Shown here piece by piece: positions 1 through 5,085 of a DNA stretch of 8,128 nucleotides. Made by a program: the position numbers and the translations under genes. How positions within the stretch are numbered: the first letter of the stretch is position 1; each line of letters begins with the position of its first letter. The stretch is from 2011-GWA2-47-8b sp964361325 (lineage in GTDB: Bacteria > Patescibacteriota > Minisyncoccia > UBA6257 > WO2-44-18), in the NCBI GenBank assembly GCA_964361325.1, contig CAYHZT010000020.1, forward strand, positions 1-8,128. Direction: 5' to 3'. The notes beneath the pieces were generated by a model. The model was not told where the DNA came from, made no database searches, and was given only the letters and a program-made list of their open reading frames with translations.

Positions 1-29
1 TCTGAAACGTCTTTGGCAACATCCGTCCC
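1..29 (-). pseudogene. In-frame continuation of the P-type ATPase past the TAG
   Basis: Read on the minus strand from base 29, the same frame encodes GTDVAKDVS and then leaves the window. In P-type ATPases this segment directly follows GIAMG plus one residue (SERCA-type MGSGT) or two. The coding sequence is therefore interrupted here, not ended. Either the gene is broken, the TAG is read through, or the base is an assembly or sequencing error. Confidence 0.7.
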
Positions 30-1916
30 CTACCCCATCGCTATTCCAATGTCGGCCTCTTTTAAACTCGCGGCATCATTAACGCCGTCGCCGGTCATTG
101 CCACCACCTCTCCCAATTCTTTGAAAGCTTTTACAACGCGTAATTTCCCTTCGGGACTCACCCGGGCGACAATTTTGAGAATTGAGAGGCGTTTTTTTAA
201 TTCTTCATCCGACATCGCGTCCAGCTCCAATCCGTCAATGACCTGATCGCGGTCAACGGAAAAGCCTATCTCTTTCGCTACCGCTTCGGCAGTGCCACGA
301 TGGTCTCCGGTAACAATTACCGTTTTTACACCGGCCTGCGCCACTTTCCATATTACTTCGCTTACGCCCGGCCGAACCGGATCGCGGAAGGAAAGAGTAC
401 CAACGAATCTCAGACCCCGAAAAGTATTTTTATCCCGCAAAGAAATTTCTTGAGAGCTTGGGATTTCTTTAATCGCCAAACCCAAAACCCGCTCTCCGCT
501 ATATGCCATCTTATCTATTTCGGTAATTAATCGGCGGTGATCTTGTTCAGACAAGTCCGTGTGTTTCAGTAAAATTTCCGGCGCTCCAAAAACACTTAAT
601 AAGTAGGCGTAATCAGCTCCGTCTTTGGTAAGCGAGGCAGAGTACTTATTTCGGGAGGTAAAAGGAAGGTAGTCCAAAACTTCAATTTGCCGCTTGATTG
701 CCGGCAGAAGCACCCCCTTCTTTGCGGAAGACGTTACCAGCGAAATTTCCAACGGACGGCCAATCACCCGCCATTTGTCGTAGTGGTCGCGCGGATTTTC
801 AATTACGACATCCGTATTCAACAGCGCGAATTTTAGTAATTCAGTTTCAGAAAACTTTTCATCCAATACCGAAATGCGGGCTAAATCCATTTTTGCCTGC
901 GTCAAAGTTCCGGTTTTGTCGGTCAGAATCACGGAGGTATTTCCAAGAGTTTCAGCGGCCAAAAGCTTTCTCACCACTCCATTTTTTTTAGCTAATCTCT
1001 GGACGCCGACTGCCAAGATTACCGTCAACGCGACCGGCAAGCCCTCCGGCACTGCCGCCACCACAATCGCCACCGTGATCAAAAACATATCCAACAGTGG
1101 CTTGCCGGCAAGTAGTCCCATAATAAAAACTCCGATAGTGAGAATTAATAAAACAACACTTGTTTTGACGGTGAAATGGAAAATCGCGTTTTGGATAGGA
1201 GTCTTTTCTTTTTCCGCCGCCGCCACAAAACTGGCAATCCGGCCAAGTTCGGTTTCACCGCCGGTAGTGCAAACAACGGCATGGGCAAAACCCTGAATGG
1301 CCAATGTACCGCTAAAAACCATGGATCGCCGGTCACCCAATACCGCTTTAAAAGTGGATGGTTCGGTTGTTTTGGTAATCGGCAAAGATTCACCGGTCAG
1401 AATCGCTTCATCAACAACAAAATCGTTGGTGTAAATCACTCGGCAATCCGCCGGCACCCGATCGCCCTGGGAAAGATGAATTACATCGCCCGGAACCAAA
1501 CCGCTTGCGTCAACTTCAATCTGTTGTCCGTTACGAAAAACACGGGCCCGTTCGCGAATGTAAGTTTTAAGGTGCGCGAGTGCCGTTTCCGCTTTATTTT
1601 CCTGGTAAAAGCCCACGATAATATTTGACGCCACGACAACGAAAATTACACCAGCATCTCTAAAATCATGCAAAAATGACGTTATAATGCCGGCAAAAAT
1701 AAGGACTACGAGGAGTGGACTTTTAAATTGACGAAATAAGATACCCAGACGGGAAAGCTTTGTTTTTTGAGGCAGGATATTTTTTTTGAAAATAATGAGC
1801 CGTTCCGCCGCCTCTTCCTCGCTAAGACCGGTACGAGTAGTTTCAAAAATATCCAGCACTTCGCCGATCGGCAAAGCCCAAAACGACCTCTGTAAAACGT
1901 CTTTTGTAATCGCCAT
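30..1916 (-). CDS. P2-type cation (probably Ca2+) transporting ATPase, interrupted by TAG
   Basis: This is a membrane ion pump that couples ATP hydrolysis to cation transport. The visible part is 628 residues. An N-terminal cation-ATPase domain comes first (about 10-75), then TM1-2 (about 67-105) and the actuator loop with TGES (174-177). TM3-4 (about 252-308) carries PEGLP (290-294), whose Glu is a Ca2+ ligand in SERCA-like pumps. The phosphorylation motif DKTGTLT has Asp333. It is followed by the nucleotide domain, RDPVRP (511-516), TGD (536-538) and TGDGVND (608-614). The frame ends at TAG right after GIAMG. Homologues run to about 850-900 residues, so TM5-10 are missing from this ORF, although GTDVAKDVS continues in frame to the window edge. 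The ATG at 1916 has AAAAGG close upstream. The usual KGAPE of the nucleotide site reads FGAPE (443-447). Family assignment is certain; the ion is inferred; whether the gene is functional is doubtful. Confidence 0.93.
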   Translation of the reverse strand: MAITKDVLQRSFWALPIGEVLDIFETTRTGLSEEEAAERLIIFKKNILPQKTKLSRLGILFRQFKSPLLVVLIFAGIITSFLHDFRDAGVIFVVVASNIIVGFYQENKAETALAHLKTYIRERARVFRNGQQIEVDASGLVPGDVIHLSQGDRVPADCRVIYTNDFVVDEAILTGESLPITKTTEPSTFKAVLGDRRSMVFSGTLAIQGFAHAVVCTTGGETELGRIASFVAAAEKEKTPIQNAIFHFTVKTSVVLLILTIGVFIMGLLAGKPLLDMFLITVAIVVAAVPEGLPVALTVILAVGVQRLAKKNGVVRKLLAAETLGNTSVILTDKTGTLTQAKMDLARISVLDEKFSETELLKFALLNTDVVIENPRDHYDKWRVIGRPLEISLVTSSAKKGVLLPAIKRQIEVLDYLPFTSRNKYSASLTKDGADYAYLLSVFGAPEILLKHTDLSEQDHRRLITEIDKMAYSGERVLGLAIKEIPSSQEISLRDKNTFRGLRFVGTLSFRDPVRPGVSEVIWKVAQAGVKTVIVTGDHRGTAEAVAKEIGFSVDRDQVIDGLELDAMSDEELKKRLSILKIVARVSPEGKLRVVKAFKELGEVVAMTGDGVNDAASLKEADIGIAMG

Positions 1917-1944
1917 AGACCTTTTAATAATTTTAACATAGAAT
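1916..1944 (+). promoter_or_regulatory. Candidate sigma70-type promoter for the phosphoribosyltransferase
   Basis: TAGACC (1916-1921, four of six matches to TTGACA), 17 bases, then TAGAAT (1939-1944, five of six matches to TATAAT). It lies 27 bases upstream of the ATG in the short divergent gap shared with the ATPase gene. The -35 overlaps the ATPase start codon, so the two genes may interfere. Confidence 0.35.
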
Positions 1945-1971
1945 CTAACCAGTTCATTTAGGGGAATAATA

Positions 1972-2376
1972 ATGCCGAAAATTCAGATTTACTCCTGGCA
2001 GGATTTTGAAGCGGACGTTGAAAAGATCGCAAAAATCCTCAAATTTATGGATAGGAAATTTTCCTATATCTACGGCCCTCCCAGAGGTGGATTGCCCTTG
2101 GCCGTCTGCCTTTCGCATCGTCTGGATCTGAAGCTTACGGTAAGCTCGCCACTCAGCATTCAAATTCAAGCGGACGCCGATTTCGCAAAAGATGTGCGGG
2201 AAAACGCTTTGATTGTTGACGACATCGCCGACACCGGAAAAACATTAAAAGAATTCAGAGAAGCCGGCTACTTCATAGCAACGCTTTTCTGGCATCGGCA
2301 GAGCGCTGTGAAACCGGAAATCGCCATCCGAGAAAAAGGCAACTTCTGGATTCAATTCCCGTGGGAAGTAAAATAA
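1972..2376 (+). CDS. Phosphoribosyltransferase-domain protein
   Basis: A 134-residue cytosolic PRTase of the type I fold, which normally moves ribose-5-phosphate from PRPP to a purine-type base. The pyrophosphate loop is YGPPRGGLPLA (34-44). The PRPP-binding motif is IVDDIADTGKT (81-91), with the acidic pair D83-D84 and the DTGKT phosphate loop. The C-terminal IQFPWE (127-132) is typical of the xanthine/hypoxanthine PRTase-like group (COG2236). The start is well defined: AGGGG at 1960-1964 lies 7 bases before the ATG. The stop codon sits inside the following terminator stem. The ATPase is divergent upstream and dCTP deaminase is convergent downstream, so it is probably transcribed alone. The substrate base cannot be read from sequence; a nucleotide-salvage role is plausible in a host that scavenges bases. 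It could instead be a regulatory PRTase-fold protein. Confidence 0.9.
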   Translation: MPKIQIYSWQDFEADVEKIAKILKFMDRKFSYIYGPPRGGLPLAVCLSHRLDLKLTVSSPLSIQIQADADFAKDVRENALIVDDIADTGKTLKEFREAGYFIATLFWHRQSAVKPEIAIREKGNFWIQFPWEVK

Positions 2377-2400
2377 AGGGTTTATACCCTTTATTTTTTT
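2371..2400. terminator. Bidirectional intrinsic terminator (PRTase / dcd)
   Basis: Perfect 11-bp stem (2371-2381 with 2386-2396), TTAT loop, and a run of T on the plus side to 2400. On the minus strand the stem is followed by TTTTA-rich sequence. It lies between two convergent genes, and its left arm contains the PRTase stop codon. Confidence 0.85.
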
Positions 2401-2418
2401 AGAAATAACGGCAAAAAA

Positions 2419-2979
2419 TTATTTGTCGTATCCCGTTCGAAACTTTAAATTAGGAGGAGTTACTTTGCTTTGGCCTCCGCCGTATTGGCTTTGTATTTTT
2501 TGAATCACGTCATCTTTCAGCTCCGCGAAAAGCATCATCGCGATTGGATCTTTAAACTTTAGTCTGATTTTAAAGTTGCCGACATTCTTAATTTCCAGTA
2601 CCGCGACGTGGGGCGTTTCAAAAGTGCCGTCAATTACCGAAGCGGTTATATGAGTAGTCAGACCAAGCCGGGCCACGGTGCTTCTCCCGTCTAAAAATGC
2701 GAGTATGTTTTTAGGGGTTTGGATTGCTTCATATGTTGCCCCAAGAATAAATCCATTCGGCTCAAGATAAAATTCTTCTTTTGTCAGATCAATTTCACGA
2801 TATTTTAAATCTTGTTGTCCCGTAATTTCCGCGGTCTGATTTGGTTCGGGAACAAGAATGTCTTTTGCTAAGTGGATTCGTACGCCCACGGGCCGTATAT
2901 TTTTTTTATCAAAAGCGGGTTTGATTATTATTTTCCCTTCGTCAACGTATTTTTCAATTGTTTGATGCGATAAAAACAT
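2419..2979 (-). CDS. dcd: dCTP deaminase
   Basis: A 186-residue enzyme of the dCTP deaminase/dUTPase fold. It deaminates dCTP to dUTP (or dUMP in bifunctional forms), feeding dTTP synthesis and limiting dUTP. The family signature is DGRSTVARLGL (97-107), followed by HITASVIDGTFE (110-121). The VLEIKN strand carries Glu129, which aligns with the catalytic Glu138 of E. coli Dcd. The C-terminal tail QYGGGQSKVTPP (165-176) corresponds to the nucleotide-capping tail. Length is normal (E. coli 193). The ATG at 2979 has only GGAAG about 11 bases upstream, a rather long spacing. An extended -10 lies just upstream (minus strand). The gene ends at TAA and shares a terminator with the PRTase. Sequence alone does not settle whether it is mono- or bifunctional. 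Confidence 0.92.
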   Translation of the reverse strand: MFLSHQTIEKYVDEGKIIIKPAFDKKNIRPVGVRIHLAKDILVPEPNQTAEITGQQDLKYREIDLTKEEFYLEPNGFILGATYEAIQTPKNILAFLDGRSTVARLGLTTHITASVIDGTFETPHVAVLEIKNVGNFKIRLKFKDPIAMMLFAELKDDVIQKIQSQYGGGQSKVTPPNLKFRTGYDK

Positions 2980-3005
2980 AGTTCAAATTACTTCCAAGTT
3001 TTAGC

Positions 3006-3014
3006 ATTATAGCA
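3006..3014 (-). promoter_or_regulatory. Extended -10 promoter for dcd
   Basis: On the minus strand TGCTATAAT is a perfect extended -10 (TG at 3014-3013, TATAAT at 3011-3006). It lies 27 bases upstream of the dcd ATG. No convincing -35 is present, which an extended -10 can tolerate. Confidence 0.55.
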
Positions 3015-3032
3015 TAATTCTTTCCCTACCTT

Positions 3033-3055
3033 GCCGACACTTGTCTGCCGACAAG
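3033..3055. repeat. Small repeat/hairpin element beside the cassette end
   Basis: GCCGACA occurs twice (3033-3039 and 3047-3053). CTTGTC (3040-3045) can pair with GACAAG (3050-3055) across a 4-base loop. It lies in the 122-base gap between the DUF6624 stop and the dcd start. No T-run follows, so it is not an obvious terminator. It resembles short dispersed palindromic elements, but no second copy is present in this window. Confidence 0.35.
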
Positions 3056-3101
3056 CAGAGGCATGTTGTGCGGCAAATTATCGTAAAGAAGATACCGATA
3101 G

Positions 3102-3593
3102 CTATTGAGGTTTATAAAGCTTCACCATCAACTTCTTATACTCACTCAGTGGTGGGAGTTTATATTCAACGCGTAACAAATCAACATTTTTCTCGTCCTC
3201 AATCGGCCGTGGACCGAACATTCCTTTTTCGTCGATATAAAATTGCGTGCCGAATTTCTGCGGTTTTTTTGAATTCACAAGAATGCGGTCAGTAAGGTAT
3301 GCCACGTTCGGTAACGTTGCTTCGTCTATTCTTGCGGCACGCTCTATAAGCGTGAGGCAAGATTTTTGGAATTCAATATCAAAATCGGCATGTTGCACGA
3401 TTAGCCAAGACGCCTCGGATGCTTCCTTGCCTACGGTTGAGATAGTAGGCCAGCCGATCTTTTCAATAATTTTTTTAAGCTGGTTTACGTGCTTCTGGCC
3501 AAGATCGTTATTCCAGACCTTATCCTTAATAGCCGCCTGGTCATCCACTGCCATATTTAGCAATTCTTTAGAAATTTCTTTGTTGAACATCAT
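3102..3593 (-). CDS. DUF6624 family protein
   Basis: A 163-residue, probably cytosolic protein with no signal peptide or membrane segment. It shows the pattern I associate with DUF6624: IGWPT (46-50), VGKEAS (54-59), WLIVQHAD (63-70), FQKSCL (75-80), YLTDR (99-103), FGTQ (114-117), then GPRPIEDEKNVDLLR (127-141) and LPPLSEY (146-152). No biochemical function is established for this family as far as I know. The conserved His68-Ala-Asp70 and Asp102-Arg103 could form an active or binding site (inference). It lies 37 bases downstream of the ATP-grasp maturase in the same orientation, but a terminator intervenes. No Shine-Dalgarno is visible before either of the two tandem ATGs (3593 or 3590). Translation may be leaderless or depend on read-through. 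It ends at TAG, like the other two cassette genes. Confidence 0.8.
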   Translation of the reverse strand: MMFNKEISKELLNMAVDDQAAIKDKVWNNDLGQKHVNQLKKIIEKIGWPTISTVGKEASEASWLIVQHADFDIEFQKSCLTLIERAARIDEATLPNVAYLTDRILVNSKKPQKFGTQFYIDEKGMFGPRPIEDEKNVDLLRVEYKLPPLSEYKKLMVKLYKPQ

Positions 3594-3600
3594 ACATAGA

Positions 3601-3632
3601 GTAAATAAAAAGAGCCTCCGTGTGAAGGCTCT
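3601..3632 (-). terminator. Intrinsic terminator of the maturase gene
   Basis: On the minus strand AGAGCCT pairs with AGGCTCT (3626-3632 with 3611-3617) across an 8-base loop and is followed by TTTTATTT. The first bases of the stem overlap the maturase TAG. It separates the maturase from the DUF6624 gene, which must use read-through or a promoter inside the maturase end. Confidence 0.8.
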
Positions 3633-4599
3633 ACTTGGTTAACAGATTAAACATTGCCTCGGAAATCGGGAGTCCGGTGAGCTCCTCAATCCACAGCCAC
3701 TGACCGTTTGGATTGATCTCGATGAATTTGTACTCACCGCCGGGCGTGAGAATCATATCAATTGCTCCGAACTCAAGACCAAAGTGACGCACGAGCGCGA
3801 CGCACTTCTTCTCGATCTCTTCGGGCAATTTCCCGATCTTGTGAGGAGTGTTCGCGATATCGTAGTGTCGCCAGTCGATTTTGGTCTTATCAGATTTCTG
3901 CGAATGAATTTCGCAGGTGAAAACTTCGTCACCCACGACAGTAATCCGTAGCTCAAGCTGCTTATCAACGTACTCCTGAAAGAGACATGGAGCGTACTTG
4001 ATTCTCTCGGTATTTACAAGGAAATCCTTCGTGAGCTTGTTGGTGTAGGCAAATTTTATTCCACCCTCCTTATCACGAATGATATTCTGTCCCATCGGCT
4101 TGTAGATCACTTCGCCCCGGCACAAATCCCAGAATCCTGCGAATTCAGACGGGTCGTTGGTAACCAGTGTCCAGGGAATTTCAAAGCCGATTTGCTTCGC
4201 TACCTTCAGCTGAAGGATTTTGTGATTCGCCCGCCGGATATTATGAAGTGGGCTTACGACTCTACACTCTATCGTAGCCCAGAGACCTTCGGTGAATGCA
4301 CGCGCTTCGTCATCTGCGAACTTTCTCGCTTCGGGGTCGACCATTGACTGATCGACTCCGAATTGTAGCGGCCTCCGATACCAGACGCTCCTGATATCTT
4401 CACTAGAACATTTCTCGCCATACATTTCGATTTCCAGACGAGCATCTCCCGCGCCGACGTGGCACAAAGTGAATATGTTCATCACTGGAAAATCATCCGT
4501 ATTGAATCGCAAAAATAGTATACGCCGTTCGTGGAACTTTTGAATCAGACAATCTGCGTGCGAATCATGCCGATTTGTGATAATCAGAACTCGTTTCAC
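3631..4599 (-). CDS. ATP-grasp graspetide (RiPP) maturase, MvdD/SAV_5884-like
   Basis: A 322-residue macrocyclase-type ATP-grasp ligase. Known relatives activate Asp/Glu side chains of a precursor peptide with ATP and join them to Ser/Thr hydroxyls (ester) or Lys amines (amide). The N-terminal region has RFNTDDFP (31-38) and VWYRRP (72-77), both hallmarks of this maturase group. The preATP-grasp/ATP-grasp boundary is SPLHNIRRANHKILQLK (116-132). VIYKPMG (164-170) supplies the nucleotide-binding Lys167, and LFQEYVDKQLELRITVVGD follows at 206-224. The C-terminal GLEFGAIDM (274-282) and FIEINPNGQWLWIE (292-305) hold the likely Mg2+ ligands Asp281, Glu294 and Asn296. The start is GTG at 4599, set by a consensus AAGGAGG 4 bases upstream. 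It lies directly downstream of the precursor gene, past an attenuator hairpin, and ends at TAG. RimK-type glutamate ligases are the main alternative; the VWYRRP motif and the neighbouring precursor argue against them. Confidence 0.92.
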   Translation of the reverse strand: MKRVLIITNRHDSHADCLIQKFHERRILFLRFNTDDFPVMNIFTLCHVGAGDARLEIEMYGEKCSSEDIRSVWYRRPLQFGVDQSMVDPEARKFADDEARAFTEGLWATIECRVVSPLHNIRRANHKILQLKVAKQIGFEIPWTLVTNDPSEFAGFWDLCRGEVIYKPMGQNIIRDKEGGIKFAYTNKLTKDFLVNTERIKYAPCLFQEYVDKQLELRITVVGDEVFTCEIHSQKSDKTKIDWRHYDIANTPHKIGKLPEEIEKKCVALVRHFGLEFGAIDMILTPGGEYKFIEINPNGQWLWIEELTGLPISEAMFNLLTK

Positions 4600-4618
4600 A
4601 ATTCCTCCTTTTGTTTTA

Positions 4619-4648
4619 TTTAAAAAGGGAGTTTCTTAGGCTCCCTTT
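4619..4648 (-). terminator. Attenuator-like hairpin between precursor and maturase
   Basis: On the minus strand AAAGGGAG (4648-4641) pairs with CTCCCTTT (4631-4624) across a 9-base loop and runs into TTAAATAAAA. The U-run is short, so read-through is expected. It starts 8 bases after the precursor stop codon. It would give many precursor transcripts and fewer maturase transcripts (inference). Confidence 0.65.
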
Positions 4649-4656
4649 ACGGACCT

Positions 4657-4863
4657 CTAGTCGAAGTCCTCGTTCATATCCGTTTCGTTCGACGCTCCCG
4701 TGGAAGCATTACTCCCGGTTGCCGTGCTCGCATCGAGCAGTGCAGGCTTTCCGTCCGCGTCCACCCAGAGATGCAACTTCTCATCGTACGATCCCGGAAT
4801 CCGTCCGTCCGGCGCCTTTTCCATGAAGGCCATTCCGACAGGCGAAGCTTCACCGCTTGCCAT
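4657..4863 (-). CDS. Graspetide precursor peptide (ATP-grasp-modified RiPP)
   Basis: A 68-residue peptide, probable substrate of the adjacent maturase. The leader covers about 1-43 and includes a short YDEKLHLWVDADGKP segment (26-40). This matches the 'YDP..Q..V..DG.P' recognition pattern of putative ATP-grasp-modified RiPPs (SAV_5884-type partners). The C-terminal 25 residues contain eight Ser/Thr (46, 47, 49, 51, 54, 55, 58, 61) and six Asp/Glu (44, 60, 62, 65, 66, 68). They have no Lys, Cys or aromatic residue except Phe67. That fits ester cross-links between hydroxyl and carboxyl side chains. AST..SN is repeated (45-52, 53-59). The ATG at 4863 has AAAGGG 6 bases upstream; a longer frame from TTG at 4878 would bury that site. 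The gene is about 59% GC in a 120-base hand count (4681-4800), well above its neighbours. It ends at TAG. There is no microviridin PFFARFL motif. Confidence 0.85.
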   Translation of the reverse strand: MASGEASPVGMAFMEKAPDGRIPGSYDEKLHLWVDADGKPALLDASTATGSNASTGASNETDMNEDFD

Positions 4864-4890
4864 ATTACGCCCTTTCAATGAACCCTGGCC

Positions 4891-4907
4891 AGAGCCACAG
4901 CGACTCT
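4891..4907 (-). promoter_or_regulatory. Hairpin in the precursor 5' leader
   Basis: In the predicted transcript AGAGUC (4907-4902) pairs with GGCUCU (4896-4891), including one G-U, across a 5-base loop. It lies near the expected 5' end (about 4915) and 28 bases before the start codon. It may only stabilise the mRNA. Confidence 0.3.
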
Positions 4908-4921
4908 AGTATGCCAGCCAT

Positions 4922-4950
4922 AATATAATATATTAGAATTATTCTGTCAA
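4922..4950 (-). promoter_or_regulatory. Strong sigma70-type promoter of the graspetide cassette
   Basis: On the minus strand TTGACA (4950-4945), a 17-base spacer and TATATT (4927-4922) form a near-consensus promoter. The start would be near 4915, giving about 50 bases of leader. The spacer and -10 contain two small inverted repeats, AGAAT-T-ATTCT (4935-4945) and TAATATA-A-TATATTA (4921-4935). Either could be an operator or just AT-rich symmetry. Confidence 0.75.
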
Positions 4951-4972
4951 GGAAACCCTTTTCGAAAAATTG

Positions 4973-5059
4973 CGGTGGGGGTGAGATTCGAACTCACGAT
5001 GCCATTTCTGACATAGCAGTTTTCAAGACTGCCGCCTTAAACCACTCGGCCACCCCACC
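4973..5059 (-). tRNA. tRNA-Ser (anticodon UGA)
   Basis: An 87-base class II tRNA. The acceptor stem is GGTGGGG/CCCCACC. The D arm is GCC...GGC. The anticodon stem is GCAGT/ACTGC with loop CTTGAAA, giving anticodon UGA for UCA codons. The long variable arm (ATGTC/GGCAT, 5 bp with one G-U) identifies the serine class. The T arm is GTGAG-ATTCGAA-CTCAC read on the plus strand. Discriminator is G73; the 3' CCA is not encoded. It follows the GNAT gene by only 13 bases, after a hairpin. The graspetide promoter starts 22 bases past its 3' end. Confidence 0.95.
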
Positions 5060-5060
5060 A

Positions 5061-5085
5061 AAATAGTGACCCTTAAAGAGTCACT
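5061..5085 (-). terminator. Probable terminator after the GNAT gene
   Basis: On the minus strand AGTGACTCT pairs with AGGGTCACT (9 bp with one G-U, loop TTA), followed by ATTTT. The stem contains the GNAT stop codon. The T-run is weak, so some transcription may continue into tRNA-Ser, which has no clear promoter of its own. Confidence 0.55.

Noticed and set aside
30..32. Genome-wide reassignment of TAG
   Set aside because: Three other genes end at TAG exactly where their families end (maturase, precursor, DUF6624).
874..1628. Open frames on the plus strand opposite the ATPase (874-1296, 1176-1628) and on the minus strand in other frames
   Set aside because: Shadows of a clear P-type ATPase; no recognisable motifs or start signals.
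3041..3642. Plus-strand open frames opposite DUF6624 (3041-3295, 3247-3642)
   Set aside because: The minus frame carries the conserved DUF6624 pattern; the plus frames have no signals.
4864..4878. Longer precursor starting at TTG 4878 (73 residues)
   Set aside because: The AAAGGG ribosome site lies inside this extension at the correct distance from the ATG at 4863.
4611..4909. Two plus-strand open frames across the precursor gene (4611-4826, 4700-4909)
   Set aside because: No ribosome site or promoter in the right place; composition is that of the antisense of the precursor, which has promoter, Shine-Dalgarno and a partner gene.
4973..5059. Attachment-site repeat of the tRNA-Ser 3' end marking an integrated element
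   Set aside because: I found no second copy of the tRNA 3' end in the window, and no integrase.
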